Source: a bacterium
Lineage (GTDB): Bacteria; Actinomycetota; Aquicultoria; Aquicultorales; Aquicultoraceae
NCBI GenBank assembly: GCA_902810715.1
Contig: CADDYS010000001.1
Coordinates: 1 to 64,000, forward strand
Length of the DNA: 64,000 nucleotides
Reading direction: 5' to 3'
The notes beneath the pieces were generated by a model that saw nothing but the letters and a program-made list of their open reading frames with translations, made no database searches and had not been told where the DNA came from. A program made the position numbers and the translations under genes. Numbering within the stretch: the first letter of the stretch is position 1; the number at the start of each line of letters is the position of its first letter. Shown one piece after another: positions 34,412 through 43,572 of this stretch.

Positions 34412-34459
34412 TGTAACAATTGTTACAACTATCATACCAGTTACTAATGTCTTTGTCAA
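34412..34459 (-). promoter_or_regulatory. sulfur-regulon promoter/operator of the SQR-like gene
   Basis: On the minus strand: TTGACA (34459-34454), 17-bp spacer, TATGAT (34436-34431), 3 bp, then the perfect 16-bp palindrome TGTAACAATTGTTACA (34427-34412). The operator covers the expected transcription start. The leader to the start codon is about 185 nt. The same arrangement occurs before aprB, sat and dsrC. Confidence 0.8.
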
Positions 34460-34570
34460 GAGCTAAAATGCCAGGTACGCGTAAGTATTAAGGGTAGCAT
34501 GGGTTGTTACTTGGGGGCGTATATTTTCGCAACCCCGGCATGAAATATCGAAGGTATTTTTCATTTTATA

Positions 34571-34599
34571 TCGATATACTAAGGGGGGTATGTTATAAT
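34571..34599 (+). promoter_or_regulatory. tusA promoter with CsoR/CstR-like operator
   Basis: TCGATA (34571-34576), 17-bp spacer, TATAAT (34594-34599). The spacer contains ATACTAAGGGGGGTAT (34576-34591), ATAC-N8-GTAT, matching the dsrE promoter dyad. The 34239-34670 gap holds this and the divergent SQR promoter, no gene. Confidence 0.6.
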
Positions 34600-34670
34600 A
34601 AGTTAAAAAGAGGTTGTTTTTTTCAAATTTTATTATTAACCTGTAAGGAGACTAATAAGGAGGTTGAAGG

Positions 34671-34907
34671 ATGTCAAATATAAAGGCTGATCAGGTTCTA
34701 GACTGCAAGGGTGATGTCTGCCCGATGCCTATTCTGAAGACCAAGAAGGCCATGGATACTCTCTCATCCGGCCAGGTATTGCAGATGATGAGCACCGACC
34801 CAGGTTCTCACAATGATCTTCTTTCATGGTGTGAGCGTACGGGAAACGAGCTTCTTGAAAAAGAAGAGGGCAGCGGTGTTTACACCTACTACGTAAAGAA
34901 AAAATAA
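34671..34907 (+). CDS. tusA: TusA-family sulfur carrier protein
   Basis: 78 residues with the active-site motif DVCPMPILKTKKAM; the Cys carries persulfide sulfur. The C-terminal half (DPGSHNDLLSWCERTGNELL) fits the family. TusA exchanges sulfur with DsrEFH-type complexes. Good ribosome-binding site AAGGAGG. Terminator at 34918. Confidence 0.93.
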   Translation: MSNIKADQVLDCKGDVCPMPILKTKKAMDTLSSGQVLQMMSTDPGSHNDLLSWCERTGNELLEKEEGSGVYTYYVKKK

Positions 34908-34917
34908 GTAAAGATAG

Positions 34918-34944
34918 AGAAAAGCGGCTTACGGCCGCTTTTCT
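34918..34944 (+). terminator. tusA terminator
   Basis: AGAAAAGCGGC pairs with GCCGCTTTTCT around a 5-nt loop, with the T-rich strand at the 3' side. Confidence 0.85.
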
Positions 34945-35004
34945 GTCCCAAATCTAAATAACCTTAGTGGTATTAGAGTAACCGAAATTTTGTTTGATAG
35001 GCTC

Positions 35005-35052
35005 TTGACAAAGACAACGGGAATTGGTATTATCCACGTAACAATTGGTACA
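35005..35052 (+). promoter_or_regulatory. sulfur-regulon promoter/operator of aprBA
   Basis: TTGACA (35005-35010), 17-bp spacer, TATTAT (35028-35033), 3 bp, then CGTAACAATTGGTACA (35037-35052). The dyad covers the start site. It leaves a leader of about 385 nt before aprB; 35053-35427 has no supported gene but contains small hairpins (CACGC-N6-GCGTG near 35267-35282) and a GTAACA half-site at 35341. Confidence 0.8.
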
Positions 35053-35427
35053 TGACCATTGTAAAGTCTCTTTCCCGGAAATTCTGAATAGTGTTTTAGG
35101 TGATTGCCGCCGGACACCATCGTTTTAAGGCAGTTATGGCTTAAAATCCCCGAAGCATTAGATATCGATAGTGCCCTAAATTAATATCGGCTAACCAAGC
35201 CTTGTGGGAGCTTTTTTTGGGAGCTTTAATAACTTATGTAAGACACGTGTGCCGATCCGAATGCGTCACGCGCGTTAGCGTGTCTAGAGTAGTTGGGAAG
35301 GGGGTCTGCGATAGGTTAAATAAAATAGAAGGGGGAATTTGTAACAAGGAGTATCTAGCTAGCTAAGTATTCTAAGGTTACTAAAGAGAAGTTTTGAGAT
35401 TCTCACAACAATGTAGGGAGGTAAGGT

Positions 35428-35856
35428 ATGCCCAGTTTTGTAATCAGAGAAAAATGTGATGGTTGTAAAGGGCAGGACAAGACGGCCTGTATGTATATAT
35501 GCCCGAACGACCTGATGCTGCTCGACAAAGAGATGATGAAGGCTTATAACCAAGAGCCTGAGCAGTGCTGGGAGTGCTACAACTGTGTAAAGATCTGCCC
35601 ACAGCAGGCTATTGAGGTAAGAACCTATGCGGACTTTGCTCCTCTTGGTGCAAGCACCATCCCGATGAGGGGTACTGACTCCATTATGTGGACCATCAAG
35701 TTCAGGAATGGCGTCATTAAGAGATTCAAATTCCCAATCAGGTTAGTACCTGAAGGTTCAGTTGACCCGTATGCAGGGAAGCCAGAGCCGAATTACGATG
35801 ATATAAAGAAACCCGGTCTGTTTACCCAGACGGCTGACCAAGTACTAGTAAAGTAA
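35428..35856 (+). CDS. aprB: adenylylsulfate reductase beta subunit AprB
   Basis: 142 residues, an electron-transfer subunit with two [4Fe-4S] clusters: CDGCKGQDKTACMYICP and CWECYNCVKICP. The C-terminal half wraps around AprA. It receives electrons (from Qmo) and passes them to the AprA flavin for reduction of APS to sulfite and AMP in the cytoplasm. Ribosome-binding site GGGAGG. aprA follows after 12 nt. Confidence 0.96.
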   Translation: MPSFVIREKCDGCKGQDKTACMYICPNDLMLLDKEMMKAYNQEPEQCWECYNCVKICPQQAIEVRTYADFAPLGASTIPMRGTDSIMWTIKFRNGVIKRFKFPIRLVPEGSVDPYAGKPEPNYDDIKKPGLFTQTADQVLVK

Positions 35857-35868
35857 GGGGGAGAGACC

Positions 35869-37854
35869 ATGGAGAAAGAAGTAAACAATTTTCAGTTTGT
35901 CGAAAAGCCGGAAGTTGTAGAAATTGATGCCGATATCTTGATTATCGGTGGCGGTATGTCTGGCTGCGGTACTGCTTTTGAGGCAGCCCGCTGGGCAAAC
36001 CCAAAGGGCTTAAAGGTCGTTATGTTTGATAAAGCAGCGATTGATAGAAGTGGTTCTGTCGCAATGGGTCTTTCAGCCATCAATACCTACATTGGCGAAA
36101 ACGATGTTCAGGATTACGTAAGATACGTAAGAAGCGACCTGATGGGTATCATCAGGGAGGACCTGGTTTGGGACCTTGGTAGGATAGTAGACGACTCCGT
36201 ACAGCTCTTTGAAGAGTGGGGTCTTCCGATTTGGAAGAAAGGCGACGACGGTTTCTCACTCGACGGTTTCCAGGCACGCGATGCCGGTAAGCCATTGTTG
36301 AAAGATGGCGGCGTACCGGTAAGGTCGGGTAAGTGGCAGATCATGATCAACGGTGAGTCCTACAAGGCAATCGTTGCTGAAGCTGCAAAGAAAGCTCTTG
36401 AGACCAACAGGGTAGCAACCGGTATGGACCAGAACCTTTACGAGAGGGTTTTCACCACAAGGTTACTGCTTGATGCAAATGAGCCGAACAGAGTTGCCGG
36501 CGCAATCGCTTTTAGCGTAAGAGAGAACAAAGTCTATGTTGCCAGGGCAAATTCTGTTCTAATTGCAACGGGCGGTGCCGTGAACGTATTTAGGCCAAGG
36601 TCGGTCGGTGAAGGTATCGGCCGTACATGGTTTGGTGTATGGAACGCGGGTTCTGGTTATGCAATGGGTACCCAAGCTGGTGCCGAGCTAACCCTCATGG
36701 AGAACCGCTTCGTCCCAATGAGGTTTAAAGATGGCTATGGTCCGGTAGGTGCATGGTTCCTCTTCTTCAAGGCCAAAGCAACAAACGCTCTTGGTGAGGA
36801 TTACTGTGTGACACATGCTGCTGAAATCAAAGAGATGTATGCTCCGTATGATGAGCCGATGGGGACCGCTCTTAGAAACCACGCTGCAATGCTTGATATG
36901 AAAGCCGGTAAAGGCCCGATCTACATGCATACCGACGTGGCTATGCAAGAGCTTGCAAAGACAATGGATCCAAAGAGGATCAAACACCTTGAGGCAGAGG
37001 CATGGGAAGATTTCCTCGATATGAGTATTTCACAGGCCGGTCTCTGGGCTGCAGATGATGTCGAGCCGGACAAAGTCAAATCCGAGATTATGCCTTCTGA
37101 GCCTTATCTTCTTGGCTCACATGCCGGCTGCGCAGGCTTCTGGGTAAGTGGCCCCGGCGATATCCCGGGTACTCCTGCTGAGTGGTCATGGGGTTACAAC
37201 AGAATGTCAACAGTTAACGGCCTCTTCATGGCCGGCGACAATGTTGGCGCATCCGGACATAAGTTCTCATCAGGCTCACATGCTGAGGGAAGAGCCGCCG
37301 GTAAGGCCATGGTAGCATGGTGTCTCGATCATCCGGATTACAAGCCGACTATCAAAGAGAGCGTCGATGAGCTTGTTGCCGAGATGTATGCTCCAAGAGA
37401 ACTTTACGAGAAGTATCATAACTACACCACTGCTCCGCAAAATGTTGATATTAACCCGCACTACATCGGCCCAAGGATGCTTCAGTTCAGGCTCATGAAG
37501 ATTATGGACGAATATGTAGGCGGCGTTTCAACCTGGTACACAACCAGCAAGACAATGCTGGATGAGGGTCTCAAGAAACTGGCGGTCCTCAAAGAGGATG
37601 CTCAGAGGATGGCCGCAAAAGACCTCCATGAACTTCTCCGTTGCTGGGAGAATTACCACAGGATTTGGGCTGCAGAGGCTCACGCACGTCATATCTACTT
37701 CAGGGAAGAGACAAGGTACCCTGGATACTACTACAGGGGCGATTACCCGAAGATCAACGATGCCGAGTGGAAGTGCTTCAACAACTCGAAGTACGATCCT
37801 GCTACCGGCGAGTGGGTCAACTTCAAGAGGGATTATGTCCAGCTAGTGGACTAG
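35869..37854 (+). CDS. aprA: adenylylsulfate reductase alpha subunit AprA
   Basis: 661 residues of the fumarate-reductase-type flavoprotein family: FAD fold ILIIGGGMSGCGTAFEA, the FDKAAIDRSGSVAMGLSAIN active region, LMENRFVPMRFKDGYGPVGAW and SGSHAEGRAAGKAM near the C-terminal cap. It carries the APS-reducing FAD. Length is as usual for the enzyme. Codons and composition fit the surrounding sulfur genes. A strong terminator follows. Confidence 0.97.
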   Translation: MEKEVNNFQFVEKPEVVEIDADILIIGGGMSGCGTAFEAARWANPKGLKVVMFDKAAIDRSGSVAMGLSAINTYIGENDVQDYVRYVRSDLMGIIREDLVWDLGRIVDDSVQLFEEWGLPIWKKGDDGFSLDGFQARDAGKPLLKDGGVPVRSGKWQIMINGESYKAIVAEAAKKALETNRVATGMDQNLYERVFTTRLLLDANEPNRVAGAIAFSVRENKVYVARANSVLIATGGAVNVFRPRSVGEGIGRTWFGVWNAGSGYAMGTQAGAELTLMENRFVPMRFKDGYGPVGAWFLFFKAKATNALGEDYCVTHAAEIKEMYAPYDEPMGTALRNHAAMLDMKAGKGPIYMHTDVAMQELAKTMDPKRIKHLEAEAWEDFLDMSISQAGLWAADDVEPDKVKSEIMPSEPYLLGSHAGCAGFWVSGPGDIPGTPAEWSWGYNRMSTVNGLFMAGDNVGASGHKFSSGSHAEGRAAGKAMVAWCLDHPDYKPTIKESVDELVAEMYAPRELYEKYHNYTTAPQNVDINPHYIGPRMLQFRLMKIMDEYVGGVSTWYTTSKTMLDEGLKKLAVLKEDAQRMAAKDLHELLRCWENYHRIWAAEAHARHIYFREETRYPGYYYRGDYPKINDAEWKCFNNSKYDPATGEWVNFKRDYVQLVD

Positions 37855-37868
37855 TAAGACAAAAATTC

Positions 37869-37900
37869 TCCAGGCGCCAATCAGGCGCCTGGAGAAACTT
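37869..37900 (+). terminator. aprBA terminator
   Basis: CTCCAGGCGCC pairs with GGCGCCTGGAG (11 bp) around AATCA, followed by AAACTTTTAT. The qmo genes downstream have their own operator, so the two operons are at least partly separate. Confidence 0.8.
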
Positions 37901-37945
37901 TTATATTTCAAACGGTGCTTCGATACCATTTTTTTACATGTATAT

Positions 37946-37985
37946 TGTAACAAATCTTACATTTGTCCGCGAGTTATTGTATAAT
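37946..37985 (+). promoter_or_regulatory. sulfur-regulon operator before qmoABC
   Basis: TGTAACAAATCTTACA (37946-37961) differs from the SQR palindrome at two positions. A TATATT box ends at 37946; alternatively the dyad overlaps a -35 (CTTACA) with TATAAT at 37980-37985, 18 bp on. The geometry thus differs from the other four. The leader also has an 8-bp stem (TGGAGCAT/ATGCTCCA, 38015-38054). Confidence 0.6.
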
Positions 37986-38138
37986 TTGCTTGGCTTAGAG
38001 ATTGGCTTTAAGTTGGAGCATGGATTATAGATGACCTCAGACTCTATGCTCCAGTTAGAACATAGATTCTTAGATTGATGAGTCATTACTTGTTGTTGTG
38101 ATGCATGCCTTGATACTAGTCACAACTGGGAGGAACAG

Positions 38139-39404
38139 ATGACAGAAGAAAAAAGCTTAGGAAGTATTCTAGTTGTCGGAGGGGGGATAAGTGGTTTAAC
38201 GACCGCGATAGAAGCTGCGGAGACAGGCTACGATGTCTACCTTATAGAAAAGACTCCTTCGATGGGTGGAAGAGTAGCTCAGCTAAACCAGTATTTCCCG
38301 AAGCTCTGTCCACCGACATGCGGTCTGGAGATTAACTACCAGAGAATCCGCAAAAACCAAAAGGTTAAATACCTAACCCTGTCTGAGGTAGAAAGTATCT
38401 CAGGCCAGCCGGGGGACTACGAAGTTACCGTCAAGGTTAACCCCCGCTACGTTAACGAAAACTGCACGAACTGCAATGCGTGCACTGAAGTATGCCCGGT
38501 TGAAAGGCCAAATGACTTTAACTTTGGCATGGACACCACAAAGGCAGTCTACCTACCGCATCAGATGGCTTTCCCGATGAGATATGTGATTGACGGAAAA
38601 GCCTGTAAGGGGGCCGATTGCGGAAAGTGCGTCGAGGCATGTAAATACAACGCTATTGATTTAAATATGCAACCCGAGACGATCACCTTAAAGGTCGGCT
38701 CGGTGGTTTATGCAACCGGTTGGGACCCGTACAACCCCGCCAAAATGGATAACCTGGGGTATGGCAGAGTAAGCAACGTCATCACAAACATGATGATGGA
38801 AAGGTATGCTGCCAAGAATGGGCCCACGGGTGGCCAAATTGTAAAACCATCCAACGGTGAGGCCCCACAGAGCATAGCGTTCATTCAGTGCGCAGGCTCA
38901 AGGGATGAAAATCACCTCTCCTATTGCTCATATATCTGCTGCATGGCTTCGTTTAAGCAGGCGACCTATATCAGAGAGCAATACCCGGATGCAAAAATTT
39001 ACGTATACTACATCGATCTCCGTGCTCCAGGCAGGTATGAGAAATTCCTTAACAAAGTGGAGAGCGATGAGAATATCGAATTCATAAAAGGTAAGGTAGC
39101 CAGGATCGAAGAGGACCCCGAGACCGGACAAGTGATCGTCGAGGCTGAAGATATATTTGGCGGTGGGAAAATACACCAAAAGGTCGATCTTGCAGTGCTG
39201 GCTACCGGAATGCAGCCAACAACCGCTGAGTCAAAGTTGCCCGGCGATCTCAAGTATGATGAGAACGGGTTAATATTGGAAGACGAAAGTACGGTAGGGG
39301 TTTATGCCGCCGGTTGTGCTAAGAAGCCGGCCGATGTTACCACCAGCGTAAAGGACGCTACCGGATCGGCGCTGAAGGCTATTCAAACTATGGTGAGGAG
39401 GTAG
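38139..39404 (+). CDS. qmoA: quinone-interacting oxidoreductase subunit QmoA
   Basis: 421 residues, an HdrA-like flavoprotein with FAD fold ILVVGGGISGLTTAIEAAE, the GRVAQLNQYFPKLCPPTCGLE segment, and cysteine clusters CTNCNACTEVCPVE and CKGADCGKCVEACKY. With QmoB and QmoC it moves electrons from the quinone pool to AprBA, possibly by flavin-based confurcation. It is separated from qmoB by 4 nt. Ribosome-binding site GGGAGGAA. Confidence 0.94.
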   Translation: MTEEKSLGSILVVGGGISGLTTAIEAAETGYDVYLIEKTPSMGGRVAQLNQYFPKLCPPTCGLEINYQRIRKNQKVKYLTLSEVESISGQPGDYEVTVKVNPRYVNENCTNCNACTEVCPVERPNDFNFGMDTTKAVYLPHQMAFPMRYVIDGKACKGADCGKCVEACKYNAIDLNMQPETITLKVGSVVYATGWDPYNPAKMDNLGYGRVSNVITNMMMERYAAKNGPTGGQIVKPSNGEAPQSIAFIQCAGSRDENHLSYCSYICCMASFKQATYIREQYPDAKIYVYYIDLRAPGRYEKFLNKVESDENIEFIKGKVARIEEDPETGQVIVEAEDIFGGGKIHQKVDLAVLATGMQPTTAESKLPGDLKYDENGLILEDESTVGVYAAGCAKKPADVTTSVKDATGSALKAIQTMVRR

Positions 39405-39408
39405 CGCT

Positions 39409-41553
39409 GTGGAGAAGAAGTTTGGTTTATATATCTGCACAGGCTGTGGTATAGGGGAAGCCTTAGATATCGAGAAACTAGCAAATATGGGCCCGCAACT
39501 GGGAGCTGCGGTCGTTAAAACCCACGAGTTTCTATGCGGCGACCAGGGCGCTCAGATGATAAAGAGCGACATCCAAAATGAAGGGGTTAACACTGTAGCC
39601 ATAGCGGCCTGCTCACCCAGGGTAAACTTTGACGTATTTAACCTCCCCGGTGTTATTACCGAGAGGATAAACCTAAGGGAGCATGTAGTATGGTCCCACA
39701 CCCCGAATGACGAAGACACCCAGATGCTCGCCGCGGATTATATCAGGATGGGTTCGGCGAAGGTTAAGAAGATGGAACTGCCCGAGCCGCATGTCGAAGA
39801 CGATATTTCAAGGACCGTGCTTGTTATCGGCGGCGGTATTACAGGCATAACCGCCGCGCTGGGGGTAGCAAAAGCCGGCTACGAGGCGGTAATCGTTGAG
39901 AAAGAGCCCCAACTTGGCGGCTTCATGAACAAGATGTATAAGAAACTCCCTACTAGTTGGCCGTTTGAAAAGGTTGAGGAGACCGGCATTGATGCTAAGG
40001 TTCAAGAGGTAACAAGCAACCCGAATATCAAGGTCTACACATCGGCCACCGTCGAGGCAATCGCCGGCCAGCCGGGTAAGTTTGACGTAACCATCGGCAC
40101 GAACGGCGGGCCGGTTGAGACACAAATCGGCTCGGTAGTTTTGGCGACCGGCTGGAAGCCATACGACGCATCGAAGCTCGAATCCTATGGGTACGGGCAA
40201 TATCCAAACGTAGTAACCAACGTGATGTTTGAGGAAATGGCGAAAAACGGCCAGTTGACACGCCCATCAGACGGCAGGCCGGCCAAGAACGTCGCGTTTA
40301 TACAGTGCGCGGGGCAAAGAGATGAAAACCATCTGCCGTACTGCTCATCGGTCTGCTGCGCGACATCGCTCAAGCAGGCGACATACGTGCGTGAGAAGGA
40401 CCCAAACGCCAAGGCGTACATATTCTATAAGGACATGAGAACACCCGGCCAGTACGAGCTCTTCTATAAGAGCGCGCAAAATGACACGGGTATCTTCCTT
40501 ACAAAAGGAAACGTTACCAATATAGCCGAGGACGCCTCAAACAATCTGCTTCTTGAGGTTGAGGATACGTTACTTGGGGGTCCGCTAAGTGTGTCCGCAG
40601 ACTTACTGGTTCTGGCAACCGGTATGGTCCCGACGACGGCGGATGAGGCGATTCTAAATCTGCAATACAGGCAAGGCCCGGGATTACCTGACCTTGAGCT
40701 TTTCAACGGGTTTGCCGATTCAAACTTTATCTGCTTCCCGTATGAGACAAGAAGGACCGGCGTATACTCAGCGGGTGTTGTTAAGATGCCGCAGACCATT
40801 GCCGAGAGCGTCGATGACGCAACCGGCGCTGCGCTTAAGGCAATCCAGGTAATCGAGTCCGTTGCGGTCGGTAGGGCGGTTCACCCAAGAGCCGGAGACG
40901 AGACCTATCCCGAGTTCTTCCTCCAGAGATGTACACAATGTAAGAGGTGTACTGAAGAGTGCCCGTTTGGGACTCTTGATGAGGATGAGAAGGGCACGCC
41001 GAAACCAAATCCGAACCGTTGCAGAAGATGCGGTATCTGCTTGGGAGCCTGCCCGGAGAGGATCATCTCGTTCAAGAACTACAGCATCGATATCGTGGCC
41101 TCGGCAGTCAAATCAATCGATGTGCCGGGCGAGGAAGAGAACAAGCCAAGGGTTTTAGCATTTGTTTGCGAAAACGATGCGTATCCGGCGTTTGATATGG
41201 CCGGAATCAACCATGTTACTTATGACCCGAACATAAGGATGATTCCTGTAAGATGCCTTGGCTCGGTCAACACGGTGTGGGTCGCAGACTCGCTCTCAAA
41301 CGGTATTGACGGAATCCTTATGATAGGTTGCAAGTACGGCGATGATTACCAGTGCCACTTTGCTAAAGGTAGCGAGCTTGCAAGCTACAGAATGAGCAAG
41401 GTTCAGGAAACACTTAACAGACTTGTGCTGGAGTCTGACAGGGTTCAGATTATACAGCTTGCTATAAATGAGTACGATCAGATACCGAGCATCGTGAACG
41501 GGTTTATGGAAAAAATCCAGGAGATTGGTCTCAATCCCTATAAAGGCTTCTAG
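39409..41553 (+). CDS. qmoB: quinone-interacting oxidoreductase subunit QmoB
   Basis: 714 residues from GTG at 39409. HdrA-like FAD domain (VLVIGGGITGITAALGVAKAG), then two [4Fe-4S] motifs (CTQCKRCTEECPF, CRRCGICLGACPE), then an MvhD-like C-terminal domain (from about 585; FVCENDAYPAFDMAG, RCLGSV, IGCKYGDDYQCHF). This fusion is typical of QmoB. qmoC follows after 5 nt. Confidence 0.94.
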   Translation: MEKKFGLYICTGCGIGEALDIEKLANMGPQLGAAVVKTHEFLCGDQGAQMIKSDIQNEGVNTVAIAACSPRVNFDVFNLPGVITERINLREHVVWSHTPNDEDTQMLAADYIRMGSAKVKKMELPEPHVEDDISRTVLVIGGGITGITAALGVAKAGYEAVIVEKEPQLGGFMNKMYKKLPTSWPFEKVEETGIDAKVQEVTSNPNIKVYTSATVEAIAGQPGKFDVTIGTNGGPVETQIGSVVLATGWKPYDASKLESYGYGQYPNVVTNVMFEEMAKNGQLTRPSDGRPAKNVAFIQCAGQRDENHLPYCSSVCCATSLKQATYVREKDPNAKAYIFYKDMRTPGQYELFYKSAQNDTGIFLTKGNVTNIAEDASNNLLLEVEDTLLGGPLSVSADLLVLATGMVPTTADEAILNLQYRQGPGLPDLELFNGFADSNFICFPYETRRTGVYSAGVVKMPQTIAESVDDATGAALKAIQVIESVAVGRAVHPRAGDETYPEFFLQRCTQCKRCTEECPFGTLDEDEKGTPKPNPNRCRRCGICLGACPERIISFKNYSIDIVASAVKSIDVPGEEENKPRVLAFVCENDAYPAFDMAGINHVTYDPNIRMIPVRCLGSVNTVWVADSLSNGIDGILMIGCKYGDDYQCHFAKGSELASYRMSKVQETLNRLVLESDRVQIIQLAINEYDQIPSIVNGFMEKIQEIGLNPYKGF

Positions 41554-41558
41554 GGGGT

Positions 41559-42779
41559 ATGAAGATGTCAGAACAAGAGTTCTTTGTTGAACCTGATTTA
41601 AATTTTATAAAGGATGTACAAAGGGCGGGAGGCGGCGATCTTAAGAAATGCTTCCAGTGTGCGACATGCTCGGTTGTTTGCAACGTAACGCCCGATGATA
41701 GTCCATTTCCAAGAAAAGAAATGATCTGGGCTCAGTGGGGTCAGAAAGAGAAGCTCATGAGCGACCCCGATGTATGGCTTTGCCACCAGTGCAACGACTG
41801 CACGGCAAACTGCCCAAGGGGCGCAAAACCCGGCGATGTTTTTGCCGGAATAAGAAGCGCGTCTATAAAGGCATTTGCATTCCCGAAGTTTATGGGTACA
41901 TTGCTTAGCAGCCCGGGTATGGCGATATTCGCCTGGGCCATACCGATAGTTATATTGCTTATCATGATAAGCTTATTCCCGACAATCTATTCAATCTTGC
42001 CGCACAATCTAGACCCGCATAGCTTCTTCGGAGAACTCGTCAACGAATTTAAGGTCGCTGGCTGGGGTAATATGCCTGCCGGTCCGATAAAATGGACGAA
42101 TTTCTATCCCGAGCTTGGTATCGATATGACGTTTATAACCTTGCTAACTTTAGGGATAATATCTTTAGCCGTAGGTCTTTATAGGTTTTGGAACACCATG
42201 AAGGAGAACCATGGTGAGATGGGTCTAATGGGGGCTCCAGTTCCTAACCTGCTGGCGGCGGTGCCGACCATTTTCGCACACAAAAAATTTATGGAGTGCG
42301 ACGAGAGCAAAAACAGGTACTACGGTCATCTTGGTGTTTTCTACGGATTTGTTGGTGCTTTTGTAACCACTGCTTTTGTTGCAAGCCAGTTCTGGCTTCT
42401 TGGTATGAAGACCCCATATGGGCAAATAAGCCACGTTAAGTTTCTTGGAAACTTAAGTGCGGCGGCGATTATTATAGGCGGCCTCGTGCTCCTGGTTCAA
42501 AGAGCTACCTATAAAAAGAGCGTAAGCAGCTACTTTGATTGGACACTCATAGTGCTGGTGCTGGGCCTTGGCGTAACCGGTCTTGGCACCGAGCTGGTCA
42601 GGTTGGCTGATCTAAAGTCTATAGCTTATCCAACATACTTTATCCACCTGACCTTTGTAGCCTACTTGTTTCTGTATTTGCCGTTCTCAAAGATGGCACA
42701 CCTGGCGTATAGAAGTGTAGCCATGACATTTGCAAGGCAAGCGCAGAGGGATTTAGTATCGGCGGAGGAAATAGCTTAG
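41559..42779 (+). CDS. qmoC: quinone-interacting oxidoreductase subunit QmoC
   Basis: 406 residues. The N-terminal ~120 are HdrC-like with two [4Fe-4S] motifs (CFQCATCSVVCNVTP, CHQCNDCTANCPRG); the remainder is a NarI-like membrane part of about six helices with conserved histidines for b hemes. It takes electrons from menaquinol. Many Gram-positive sulfate reducers replace QmoC by HdrBC, so a full QmoC is informative. A GGGGG-type site precedes the ATG. Confidence 0.94.
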   Translation: MKMSEQEFFVEPDLNFIKDVQRAGGGDLKKCFQCATCSVVCNVTPDDSPFPRKEMIWAQWGQKEKLMSDPDVWLCHQCNDCTANCPRGAKPGDVFAGIRSASIKAFAFPKFMGTLLSSPGMAIFAWAIPIVILLIMISLFPTIYSILPHNLDPHSFFGELVNEFKVAGWGNMPAGPIKWTNFYPELGIDMTFITLLTLGIISLAVGLYRFWNTMKENHGEMGLMGAPVPNLLAAVPTIFAHKKFMECDESKNRYYGHLGVFYGFVGAFVTTAFVASQFWLLGMKTPYGQISHVKFLGNLSAAAIIIGGLVLLVQRATYKKSVSSYFDWTLIVLVLGLGVTGLGTELVRLADLKSIAYPTYFIHLTFVAYLFLYLPFSKMAHLAYRSVAMTFARQAQRDLVSAEEIA

Positions 42780-42822
42780 TAAGTGCTGCTGTGCTGCAGT
42801 GCCGCAATAATGTCTAGAATGT

Positions 42823-42848
42823 AGGCGGACCTTGTGTCCGCCTCTTTT
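42823..42848 (+). terminator. qmoABC terminator
   Basis: GGCGGAC pairs with GTCCGCC around CTTGT, then CTCTTTTAT. Confidence 0.85.
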
Positions 42849-42877
42849 ATACTATACTAATAAGTAATATCCCTAGT

Positions 42878-42918
42878 TTGAATTAATCTACTAACGGGTT
42901 TATAATAATATCATTATG
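42878..42918 (+). promoter_or_regulatory. leaderless promoter of the second NarL-type regulator
   Basis: TTGAAT (42878-42883), 17-bp spacer, TATAAT (42901-42906), nine bases, ATG at 42916. The start codon falls at or beside the transcription start, with no ribosome-binding site. Same TATAAT-N9-ATG spacing as at 24581. Confidence 0.65.
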
Positions 42919-43569
42919 GCAAATATACGGATTTTGTTGGCAGAAGACCACGTACTTGTAAGGGAAAGCCTGCGCCAATATCTTGAAAAGGACCCGAGCT
43001 TGAAGGTAGTTGGTGAGGCGGGCGATGGTGAGGAAATGGTGGCCTTAGCGGCTCAGCTAAAGCCGGACATTATCATCGCAGATATTGCCATGCCCAAGCT
43101 TAACGGCATCGAAGCCACTAAACAAATAAAAGAAATGAACTTGCCGATTCCGGTTCTTATTCTTACAGCCTACGACCTTGACCAGTATATATTTCCACTT
43201 CTTGAGGCCGGTGCGGCAGGTTACTTATTAAAAGATATCAGCGGCCAGGAATTGGTAGATAGCATTTACCGTGTAAATAGGGGGGACTCGGTGCTTCACC
43301 CGACGATAATGCGCAAGGTGATGCAGAGGTTTAGAAATACCGGTGGCGGACAGGATTATCCATCTTTTGAGTTGCTTACCGACCGCGAAGTGGAGGTACT
43401 GACACTGGCGGCCCGTGGAAAAAGCAATAAAGAAATAGCTGAAGAGCTAAGTGTGAGCGTACGCACTGTTGAGGCACATTTAGGGCATATTTTTACCAAG
43501 CTGGATGTAAGCTCACGCACGGAAGCCGTTATTCTTGCTCTTAAGAAAGGCTGGGTTGGCCTGGAATAG
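42916..43569 (+). CDS. NarL/LuxR-type response regulator, paralog 2
   Basis: 217 residues, colinear with the regulator at 24596: phospho-acceptor Asp56 (IIIADIAMP), LLKDISG and LuxR helix-turn-helix LTDREVEVLTLAARGKSNKEIAEEL. Lies between qmoABC and the convergent sat gene, with its kinase 3 nt downstream. Its position suggests control of sulfur or electron-acceptor genes; this is inference. Confidence 0.93.
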   Translation: MANIRILLAEDHVLVRESLRQYLEKDPSLKVVGEAGDGEEMVALAAQLKPDIIIADIAMPKLNGIEATKQIKEMNLPIPVLILTAYDLDQYIFPLLEAGAAGYLLKDISGQELVDSIYRVNRGDSVLHPTIMRKVMQRFRNTGGGQDYPSFELLTDREVEVLTLAARGKSNKEIAEELSVSVRTVEAHLGHIFTKLDVSSRTEAVILALKKGWVGLE

Positions 43570-43572
43570 CCA

